A stretch of 49,816 bases of DNA from CALWRM01 sp050309765 (GTDB lineage: Bacteria > Bacillota > Clostridia > Christensenellales > UBA1750). Each line of letters opens with the position of its first letter. Positions within the stretch are counted from its first letter, which is position 1. The notes under the pieces are model-generated. The model ran no database searches. It saw only the letters and a program-made list of their open reading frames with translations, and had not been told where the DNA came from. The position numbers were made by a program, and so were the translations under genes. This document shows positions 1-6,540 of this stretch, one piece after another. The stretch spans positions 1 through 49,816 of the forward strand of contig JBNRMU010000051.1 in NCBI GenBank assembly GCA_050309765.1, in the 5' to 3' direction.

Positions 1-137
1 TGGTAATGCCTGGCGACAACATCAAGATGACGATCAAGCTGATCACGCCTATCGCCATTGAGGAAGGCCTGCGCTTCGCTATCCGCGAGGGCGGCCGCAC
101 GGTTGGCTCCGGCGTTGTTTCCAAGGTCATCGAGTAA
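1..137 (+). CDS. tuf: Elongation factor Tu, C-terminal fragment (5' truncated by window edge)
   Basis: EF-Tu delivers aminoacyl-tRNA to the ribosome as a GTP complex. Only the last 45 complete codons are present, reading in frame from base 3 to the TAA at 135-137. The residues VMPGDNIKM, LITPIAIEEGLRFAIREGG and RTVGSGVV are the diagnostic end of EF-Tu domain 3. A strong terminator follows 31 bp downstream, so tuf is the last gene of its transcript. tuf is often duplicated in bacteria, which is a common reason for a contig to end inside it. Confidence 0.95.
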   Translation, partial: VMPGDNIKMTIKLITPIAIEEGLRFAIREGGRTVGSGVVSKVIE

Positions 138-168
138 GCAAAACAAAAACGGCGTAAAGCCGCAAGCG

Positions 169-214
169 CAGGGTTCGGTTCCGCATGCAGGGACCGGACC
201 CTGTTTGTTTTATT
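169..214 (+). terminator. Rho-independent terminator of tuf
   Basis: A 14-bp stem (169-182 with 190-203, two G-T wobbles) has a 7-nt loop and is followed by the T-rich tail tttgttttatt at 204-214. It lies just after the tuf stop and before the dnaE promoter. Confidence 0.9.
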
Positions 215-280
215 GCGGCAAAATGCGCATCAGGCGCCAAAGCAAACGGGCACATTGTGCGCTGTCATACATTATTAAGC

Positions 281-309
281 TTGTATTTGGGCATTTTTTA
301 GCGTATGAT
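281..309 (+). promoter_or_regulatory. Sigma-A-like promoter of dnaE
   Basis: A -35 box TTGTAT (281-286) is separated by 17 bp from a -10 box TATGAT (304-309). Transcription would start near 316, about 30 nt upstream of the dnaE ATG. The ribosome binding site is ggggagggag at 331-340. Confidence 0.7.
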
Positions 310-345
310 TTAGGTATTCACTATGGAATAGGGGAGGGAGAAGTC

Positions 346-3300
346 ATGGCGTTTACCCATCTGCATCTGCATACGGAATACTCTTTGCTGGACGGCGCCT
401 GCCGCCTCAAGCCCCTGGTGCAGCGCGCCAAGGAGATGGGCATGGACTCCCTGGCCATCACCGACCACGGCGTGATGTACGGCGTGGTGGATTTTTACTC
501 CCTCTGCAAGGAGGCCGGCATCCATCCGATCATCGGCTGCGAAGTGTATGTGGCCACCGGCTCCCGTTTCGACAAGGACAACAGCAACCGCGAAAGCGCC
601 CACTTGATCCTGCTGTGCGAAACGCAGGAGGGCTACCAGAACTTGATCAAGCTGGTATCCGCCGGCTTTACACAAGGGTACTACTACCGCCCCCGCATCG
701 ACCATGAGCTTTTGCAGCAGCATTCCAAGGGCCTGATCGCCCTTTCCGCCTGCCTGTCCGGCGAAATTCCCCGTCTGATCTTAAACGGTCAGATGGAGGA
801 CGCCAAGGCGCTTGCCCGCAAGTACGAGGCCATGATGGGCAAGGGCAACTACTACCTGGAATTGCAGGATCACGGCATCGAGGGCGAGCGCGAGGTCGCA
901 AGCGCCCTGATCCAGATGTCCAAAGAGCTGGACATTCCCCTGGTTGCCACCAACGATGTGCATTACATCCACCAGAAGGACGCCGCCGCGCAGGAAGTGC
1001 TCATGTGCATCCAGACGGGCAAGACCCTGCAGGACGAGAACCGCATGGGGATGAACACCGACCAGCTGTATTTAAAATCCGAGGAAGAGATGGCCGCCCT
1101 GTTCCCCGAGGCGCCGGAGGCCATCCAAAACGCGCACGACATCGCCATGCGCTGCAAGGTGGACTTTGAGTTCGGCCACTACCACCTGCCGGACTTTCCC
1201 GTGCCGGGCGGCGGCAGCCATGCCGAGTACCTGCGCAAGCTCTGTTTTGAGGGCGCGCAAAAGCGCTACGGCAAGGTGGAAGGCCAGGTGCTGGAACGCC
1301 TGGAATACGAGCTTTCCGTCATCGAAAAATGCGGCTATGTGGATTATTTCCTGATCGTTTGGGACTTTGTGCGCTTTGCCAAGGAGAACGATATCCCCGT
1401 GGGCCCCGGCCGCGGCAGCGGTGCCGGCTCCATCTGCGCCTATGCCCTGACCATTACCGACATAGACCCGCTCAAGTTCGACCTGATCTTTGAGCGCTTC
1501 CTGAACCCCGAGCGCATCTCCATGCCGGACTTCGACATCGACTTTTGCTATGAGCGCCGGCAGGAGGTCATCGATTACGTGGTGCGCCGCTACGGCGAGG
1601 ATCGGGTCTCCCAGATCATCACCTTCGGCACCATGGCTGCGCGCGCGGTGGTGCGCGACGTGGGCCGCGTGCTGGGCATGTCCTATGCCGAGGTGGACGA
1701 GATCGCCAAGCTCATCCCCATGCAGCTGGGCATGACGCTGGAAAAGGCGCTGGAGCTCTCACCCGAGCTGCGCGCCATGCGCGAGAACAACGATAACGTG
1801 CACAAGCTGTTTGAATATGCCCTGGTGCTGGAGGGCATGCCCCGCCATGCCAGCACCCATGCCGCCGGCGTGGTGATCGGCGCACAGCCTTTGACGGACT
1901 TTGTGCCCCTGCAGACCAACGACGACGTGATCACCACCCAGTTCCCCATGGGTACCATCGAAAAGTTGGGCCTGCTCAAGATGGATTTCCTTGGTCTCCG
2001 GACGCTGACCATCATCAAGGATGCCATCGAGATGATCAAGGCAGACGGCGGCCCGGCCCTGGACTTCAACGAGATCGGCTACGAGGATAAAGAAACCTAC
2101 GAGATGCTCGCCAAGGGCGAGACGGACGGCGTATTCCAGCTGGAATCTGCGGGCATGCGCCGCGTGATCACGGAGCTGGGCCCCGAATCCCTGGAGGATG
2201 TGTCTGCCGTGATCTCGCTGTACCGCCCCGGTCCCATGGAGTCCATCCCCCGCTATATCCGCGGCAAAAAGGACCCCTCCACCGTGACCTATCTTTCGCC
2301 CATACTGGAAAACGTGTTAAAGGTCACCTACGGCTGCATGGTCTACCAGGAGCAGGTCATGCAGATCGTGCGCGACATGGCGGGCTATTCCATGGGTCGC
2401 AGCGACCTGGTCCGCCGCGCCATGGCCAAGAAGAAAAAGGCCGAGATGGACAAGGAAAAAGCCATCTTTGTGGACGGCCTAGTGGAGGATGGCAAGATCA
2501 TCGTGCCCGGAGCGGTGCGGCTCGGCACCTCCAAGGAGGTCGCACTGGAGGTCTTCTCCCAGATGGAGAGCTTTGCCCAGTACGCCTTTAACAAGCCGCA
2601 CGCCGCCTCCTACGCGGTGGTGGCCTACCAGACAGCCTACCTTAAATGCCATTATCCCGTGCCCTTTATGGCGGCCTGCATGAACTCCGTCGTGGGTAAT
2701 TCGGACAAGCTGGCGAGCTTTGTGCAGTACTGTAAAAAGAGCGGCATCCCGATCCTGCCGCCGGATGTAAACAAGTCCTCCGCCAGGTTCACGGTGGAAA
2801 ACGGCAGCATACGCTATGGCATGGCGGCGCTCAAGGGTGCAGGCCTGGCCGTGGTGCAGGCAATCGAAAAGGAACGGCGCGAGCGCCCCTTCAGCGATCT
2901 GTATGATTTCTGCGACCGCATGGCGCCCAAGGGCATCAACAAAAAGTGCGTCGAGTGCCTTATCAAGGCGGGCGGCATGGACAGCCTGCCCGGCAACCGC
3001 GCCCAGAAGCTGAGCGTGTACGAGCGGGCGCTGGATGGCGCCGCGCAGCGCGGCAAAAACGCCCTGGACGGGCAGCTGAGCCTCTTCGGCGACCTGATGG
3101 GCCAGGTGCAGGTGGAGCGCGCGCCGCTACCCAGGCTCCCCGAGCACCCGAAAAGGCTGCTCCTGATGATGGAAAAGGAAATGACCGGCGTTTATATCAG
3201 CGGCCACCCTTTGGACGAATACGCCGATGTTTTGCACAGGCAGAGCCAGAACATCGGTCAGCTTATACAGTATGCCGAGGAAGAGGACTGGCAGAAGTAC

Positions 3301-3777
3301 GACGGCATCCCGGTACAGATCGGTGCCATCGTGCTGGAGTCGCGCCTTGTGACGACGCGCAACAACGCGCTGATGTGCTTCCTTCGCGTGGAGGACTTTT
3401 ACGCCAGCATCGAAGCGCTGGTATTCCCCAAGGTGTATGAGCGCCTGAGCCGCTATCTGCAGGTGGACAGCGCCGTGATGCTCAGCGGCAGGCTATCCCT
3501 GCGCGAGGAAAAGCCGCCCAGCATCGTGGTGGAAAACGCCGCCCCCCTGGCGGAGCTGCCGGCAAAGGAGCAGCGGCTGTATCTGCGCCTGAGCCGCGCC
3601 GCACAGATGCCGGAGGTCATGAAGCTGCTGGAAACCTCGCCCGGTTCCTGCCAGGTGCGCGTGGTCTCCGACGGCAAGACCTATGTCCTGCCCAAGGAAA
3701 AGTTCGTGGAACCGGATGCACAGCTGCTGGAACAGGCTGCGCAGCTGCTCGGCAGGGAAAATGTGCGCCTTGCGTAG
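346..3777 (+). CDS. dnaE: DNA polymerase III subunit alpha (DnaE type)
   Basis: This is the catalytic subunit of a C-family replicative polymerase, 1143 aa, close to the usual DnaE length. The N-terminal PHP domain begins MAFTHLHLHTEYSLLDGA and keeps the metal-binding HLH pattern (H7, H9) and ITDHG. The palm contains GPGRGSGAGS and the PDFDIDF motif, giving catalytic D397 and D399, and D547 in KMDFLGLRTL is the third acidic residue. The fingers, the helix-hairpin-helix region and a late OB-fold segment (IGAIVLESRLVTTRNNA) follow. I chose the ATG at 346 because ggggagggag precedes it and the PHP domain starts there; the frame is open upstream but crosses the tuf terminator and the promoter. 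In Firmicutes, DnaE works beside PolC. No PolC-type exonuclease insertion is present, so it is not PolC. Confidence 0.97.
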   Translation: MAFTHLHLHTEYSLLDGACRLKPLVQRAKEMGMDSLAITDHGVMYGVVDFYSLCKEAGIHPIIGCEVYVATGSRFDKDNSNRESAHLILLCETQEGYQNLIKLVSAGFTQGYYYRPRIDHELLQQHSKGLIALSACLSGEIPRLILNGQMEDAKALARKYEAMMGKGNYYLELQDHGIEGEREVASALIQMSKELDIPLVATNDVHYIHQKDAAAQEVLMCIQTGKTLQDENRMGMNTDQLYLKSEEEMAALFPEAPEAIQNAHDIAMRCKVDFEFGHYHLPDFPVPGGGSHAEYLRKLCFEGAQKRYGKVEGQVLERLEYELSVIEKCGYVDYFLIVWDFVRFAKENDIPVGPGRGSGAGSICAYALTITDIDPLKFDLIFERFLNPERISMPDFDIDFCYERRQEVIDYVVRRYGEDRVSQIITFGTMAARAVVRDVGRVLGMSYAEVDEIAKLIPMQLGMTLEKALELSPELRAMRENNDNVHKLFEYALVLEGMPRHASTHAAGVVIGAQPLTDFVPLQTNDDVITTQFPMGTIEKLGLLKMDFLGLRTLTIIKDAIEMIKADGGPALDFNEIGYEDKETYEMLAKGETDGVFQLESAGMRRVITELGPESLEDVSAVISLYRPGPMESIPRYIRGKKDPSTVTYLSPILENVLKVTYGCMVYQEQVMQIVRDMAGYSMGRSDLVRRAMAKKKKAEMDKEKAIFVDGLVEDGKIIVPGAVRLGTSKEVALEVFSQMESFAQYAFNKPHAASYAVVAYQTAYLKCHYPVPFMAACMNSVVGNSDKLASFVQYCKKSGIPILPPDVNKSSARFTVENGSIRYGMAALKGAGLAVVQAIEKERRERPFSDLYDFCDRMAPKGINKKCVECLIKAGGMDSLPGNRAQKLSVYERALDGAAQRGKNALDGQLSLFGDLMGQVQVERAPLPRLPEHPKRLLLMMEKEMTGVYISGHPLDEYADVLHRQSQNIGQLIQYAEEEDWQKYDGIPVQIGAIVLESRLVTTRNNALMCFLRVEDFYASIEALVFPKVYERLSRYLQVDSAVMLSGRLSLREEKPPSIVVENAAPLAELPAKEQRLYLRLSRAAQMPEVMKLLETSPGSCQVRVVSDGKTYVLPKEKFVEPDAQLLEQAAQLLGRENVRLA

Positions 3778-3815
3778 TCTTTTGCTGAAAAAGACGAAAA
3801 ATCAGGTGTTTTTGC

Positions 3816-3844
3816 TTGAACTACGCGCTATACTGTGCTATACT
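3816..3844 (+). promoter_or_regulatory. Promoter of the small gene and pfkA
   Basis: A -35 TTGAAC (3816-3821) is followed by a 17-bp spacer and a -10 TATACT (3839-3844). A second TATACT sits at 3829-3834 inside the spacer but lacks its own spaced -35. The promoter rules out the in-frame upstream TTG at 3816 as the start of the next gene, because that codon is the -35 box. Confidence 0.75.
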
Positions 3845-3896
3845 TCCAAACAGCTTTAAACATCGCTCTTCTGCAGAGAAAGGGGCCTCAACTTCA

Positions 3897-4121
3897 GTGA
3901 AAGCCAAGGTGAACAGCCGCGGTGCCTGGATCGTGATCCATATGGTCCGGTCCCTGTCCGCTGCGAAGCGCCTGGAGCAGAAACTGGCGGAGGAGGGCAT
4001 CCTCGTGCGGCTGCAGCCCGTGTACAAGAACCGCGGCGATGAGGACAATTATTACGAAATACTGGTTTTATCTGCGGAATCTGAGGCAGCCAGAGAAACC
4101 ATTTTTGAAAAAGGATTTTAA
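3897..4121 (+). CDS. Small hypothetical protein between dnaE and pfkA
   Basis: A 74-aa protein starting at GTG 3897 (gaaagggg upstream at 3878-3884) begins VKAKVNSRGAWIVIHMV. The pattern is strand (WIVIHMV), helix (SLSAAKRLEQKLAEEG), strand (ILVRLQPV), the segment NYYEILV, then a final helix. This single beta-alpha-beta layout recalls small ferredoxin-like or DUF2007-like domains that modify or bind partner proteins, but I cannot assign a family. It ends 20 bp before pfkA and shares its promoter, so it is probably co-expressed with phosphofructokinase. It was kept as a gene for its promoter, its position and a plausible globular sequence. Its function is unknown. Confidence 0.75.
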   Translation: MKAKVNSRGAWIVIHMVRSLSAAKRLEQKLAEEGILVRLQPVYKNRGDEDNYYEILVLSAESEAARETIFEKGF

Positions 4122-4141
4122 AAGAGGAGATACAGATAGTT

Positions 4142-5164
4142 ATGGCTATGCATAGAATCGGAATCCTGACCAGCGGCGGCGACGCGCCCGGCATGAATGC
4201 CGCTGTGCGCGCGGTGGTGCGTTCCGCGCTGTATTACGATATGGAGATACTGGGCATTCGCGACGGCTATATGGGACTGAAGCGCGACGAGGTGGAAGAG
4301 CTTTACGCCGGTTCTGTCGGCGATATCATCCATCGCGGCGGCACATTCCTCGGCACCGCGCGCCTGCCCGGCTTTGCCACCGACAGGCAGCTGCGCGAGG
4401 ACTGCTACAAGACCCTGCGCAAATACGGCATTGAGGGCCTGGTCGTCTGCGGCGGCGACGGCTCCTTCAGGGGCTCGAGCGTCCTGTATAAGGAAAGCGG
4501 CATCCCCACCGTCGGCCTGCCCGGCACCATCGACAATGACCTTGGCTACACCGATTACACCATCGGCTTTGATACCGCCGTCAACACCTGCGTGGAAAAC
4601 ATCAACAAGCTGCGCGATACCATGGCCTCCCACGGCCGCGTGTCCGTGGTGGAGGTGATGGGCCGCAACTGCGGCGACATCGCCGTGCATTCCGGCATTG
4701 CCGCCGGCGCCGAGGCCATATTGGTGCCGGAGATGAAGCTCAGCGACAAGCAGTGGCTGGAGTATATCGTCAAAAAGCTGCGCGTGTCCTTTGGCCGCGG
4801 CAAGAAGTACGGCATCATTGTCATGGCCGAGGGCGTGACCTTCCAGTCCAAGAACGAGTATTTCACCGCCGATTACATCGCCGAATGGCTGAACCAGAAC
4901 GCCGACCTTGTCGGCCAGCGGGTGGACGCCCGCGGCTGTGTCATCGGCCATGTGCAGCGCGGCGGTTCTCCCACCGCGTCGGACCGCATCCTGGCTGCCC
5001 GCATGGGCGAGGCCGCGGTGGACGCCCTGCGTGAAGGCAAGGCCAACGTGTGCGTGGGCATCCGGCGCAACCGCATAGTGACCGTGGATACCGATAAGGC
5101 GACCTCGATGAAAAACCGCGTGGACAAGCATCTGATCACCCTTGCGGATATACTGGCAAGGTAA
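4142..5164 (+). CDS. pfkA: ATP-dependent 6-phosphofructokinase
   Basis: This cytosolic enzyme phosphorylates fructose 6-phosphate to fructose 1,6-bisphosphate, the committed step of glycolysis. The 340-aa sequence has the nucleotide loop GGDAPGMNAAVR near residues 12-23, GGDGS at 104-108, the catalytic PGTIDND with D131, and the substrate motif MGRNCGDIA. Gly at 107, where PPi-using enzymes carry Asp, points to ATP as donor. The SD gaggag lies at 4125-4130. A start at the third residue (ATG 4148) is also possible. It is second in the transcript from the promoter at 3816 and is followed by two hairpins. The dnaE-pfkA order is common in Clostridia. Confidence 0.96.
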   Translation: MAMHRIGILTSGGDAPGMNAAVRAVVRSALYYDMEILGIRDGYMGLKRDEVEELYAGSVGDIIHRGGTFLGTARLPGFATDRQLREDCYKTLRKYGIEGLVVCGGDGSFRGSSVLYKESGIPTVGLPGTIDNDLGYTDYTIGFDTAVNTCVENINKLRDTMASHGRVSVVEVMGRNCGDIAVHSGIAAGAEAILVPEMKLSDKQWLEYIVKKLRVSFGRGKKYGIIVMAEGVTFQSKNEYFTADYIAEWLNQNADLVGQRVDARGCVIGHVQRGGSPTASDRILAARMGEAAVDALREGKANVCVGIRRNRIVTVDTDKATSMKNRVDKHLITLADILAR

Positions 5165-5179
5165 ACGTTATTAAGTTCA

Positions 5180-5213
5180 AAGCCGCTGACAAAGAGCCTT
5201 TGCAGCGGCTTTT
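5180..5213 (+). terminator. Terminator after pfkA (first hairpin)
   Basis: The stem aagccgctg (5180-5188) pairs with cagcggctt (5203-5211), followed by a short T-run. It lies 15 bp after the pfkA stop. Confidence 0.75.
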
Positions 5214-5286
5214 CTTTGGCAAAAAACAGAGCGGCAGTACCGGCGTGGATCCCGCCGAACAGATTAAAACGGCGCAAGAACAGCAT

Positions 5287-5322
5287 ACGCCGCCCCTTTG
5301 ATGCAAAGGGGCGGCGTTTTTA
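5287..5322 (+). terminator. Second terminator between pfkA and the convergent hydrolase gene
   Basis: A 13-bp GC-rich stem (cgccgcccctttg, 5288-5300, with caaaggggcggcg, 5304-5316) has a 3-nt loop and is followed by tttttat. The T-tract is on the plus strand, so it acts mainly as a back-up for pfkA read-through. The rest of 5165-5365 holds nothing else I can support. Confidence 0.85.
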
Positions 5323-5365
5323 TTCAGAAACAATGTTTTTTCGGCACTGTTTGCCTGCGCGTTTG

Positions 5366-6370
5366 TCAGGGAACGATGTGCTCCTCGCCATCCTCCCACT
5401 TGACCGGGGGCAGCGTTACCTGCACGCGGGTATAGCCCTCGCCGTAGGCCATGCCCTTCTGGGCGGGGCGGTCGGGGAAGAGATGGAACTTGATGTCCAC
5501 ATATTCCAGATCGGGGTCGCCGCGCAGGTATTTGCGGTGCATCTCCAGCAGGTTTTCCACGATGCGGATGTCCTGGCTCATGACATCGATGATGCCGCAG
5601 TAAGTGCTGTGGCCGGTGAAGATCTGGCGGAACATGCCTGCGTTGTACTGGTCGATAAATCGCTTCAGGTAGCGGATGTGCGTGCTGGCAGCATGGGTGC
5701 GCGTGCCGTTGTTGAAGTTCACGCAGTCGCCGGTGAAGGCCATCTTTTCGCCCTCGTCGATGAAATACAGGTGTCCGGGGCTGTGTCCGGGCAGATTGTA
5801 GGCGGTCACCACGCGGCCGCCGCCAAGGTCGAAGCTGTCGCCTTCCTTGATATAGCAGATCTCGGTGTCCCGGTCGCCGCGGTTGATGCAGCTTTCGTCC
5901 GGGTTCCAGATCTCCCAGTGGCCGATGTGCAGGCGGTTGTTCCAGATAAACTCGTCCATGTTAAAGTCCGGCCTGGTGAGCCAGCGGATGCTGTCCATCC
6001 CGCCTTTATCGCCGCCGCCGTGGCCCATGGGACGGGCCATATCGACCTCGGTTTTGTTGATGTAGATGCGATCGAACTGGTGCATCATGCCGATGTGGTC
6101 GGGATGGGCGTGGGTGATGACCACGTCATAGGGCTTGTCGGTCAGGCTTTCGACGATCTCGCGGAAGTTGCAGTAGCCCATGCCCGCGTCCACAACCAGG
6201 GCGCGGTCCTTGCCCTCGAGCACATACATGTTGTTGCAGCCGAACTCGTTTACGCACCAGGTCTTGTAGCCGACCTCTGTGAGGATCGGCGTTTTCAGGC
6301 CGCCGTTTGCAGGGCGCTGGGCGGCATCGTTTTTGGGCGCATTAAAGTCCTTGTAGGTGTTGCCAGCCAT
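5366..6370 (-). CDS. Metallo-beta-lactamase-fold hydrolase
   Basis: A 334-aa cytosolic protein of the MBL superfamily, glyoxalase II-like branch. The metal-binding signature THAHPDH gives H87, H89, D91 and H92; H196 in NLPGHSPGH, D215 in FTGDCV and a late TGHST histidine supply the remaining ligands. These support a dinuclear metal hydrolase, but the substrate cannot be read from sequence. The start at 6370 is set by a strong gaggaggaa eight bases upstream; nine further in-frame codons upstream overlap that site. It is transcribed alone, from a promoter at 6413-6442 that carries a palindrome over the -35 box. It converges on pfkA. Confidence 0.9.
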   Translation of the reverse strand: MAGNTYKDFNAPKNDAAQRPANGGLKTPILTEVGYKTWCVNEFGCNNMYVLEGKDRALVVDAGMGYCNFREIVESLTDKPYDVVITHAHPDHIGMMHQFDRIYINKTEVDMARPMGHGGGDKGGMDSIRWLTRPDFNMDEFIWNNRLHIGHWEIWNPDESCINRGDRDTEICYIKEGDSFDLGGGRVVTAYNLPGHSPGHLYFIDEGEKMAFTGDCVNFNNGTRTHAASTHIRYLKRFIDQYNAGMFRQIFTGHSTYCGIIDVMSQDIRIVENLLEMHRKYLRGDPDLEYVDIKFHLFPDRPAQKGMAYGEGYTRVQVTLPPVKWEDGEEHIVP

Positions 6371-6412
6371 AGAAGGGTTCCTCCTCGTTACAATCAATTA
6401 CTTGCGTATACA

Positions 6413-6442
6413 ATTATATCACAGGGATTTTCCATTGCGCAA
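6413..6442 (-). promoter_or_regulatory. Promoter of the MBL-fold hydrolase gene
   Basis: Read on the minus strand: -35 TTGCGC (6437-6442), 18-bp spacer, perfect -10 TATAAT (6413-6418). Confidence 0.75.
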
Positions 6443-6445
6443 TGG
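6432..6445. promoter_or_regulatory. Candidate operator CCATTGCGCAATGG
   Basis: A perfect 14-bp palindrome covers the -35 box of the hydrolase promoter. Its position would let a bound dimer block RNA polymerase. No regulator gene is adjacent, so this is inference from position and symmetry only. Confidence 0.45.
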
Positions 6446-6474
6446 GTTTGTTTGCATTAATTTGCGGGCCATGG

Positions 6475-6520
6475 AAAAAGAAGGGGCCTGACAAAAGCTA
6501 AAAGCTTTTGTCAGGCCCCT
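6475..6520 (-). terminator. Terminator of the clostripain-family gene
   Basis: A perfect 18-bp stem (6482-6499 with 6503-6520) has a 3-nt loop, followed on the minus strand by tctttttcc. It lies 21 bp beyond the stop of the peptidase gene. Confidence 0.92.
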
Positions 6521-6540
6521 GGCGTTGTTTGTAGGTTGCT

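Noticed and set aside
58..345. A 96-residue N-terminal extension of DnaE
   Set aside because: The extension overlaps the tuf 3' end, its terminator and the dnaE promoter; the PHP domain begins at the ATG at 346.
5216..6460. A 414-codon frame opposite the MBL hydrolase
   Set aside because: It runs through two terminator regions and a promoter and is antisense to a gene with intact catalytic motifs.
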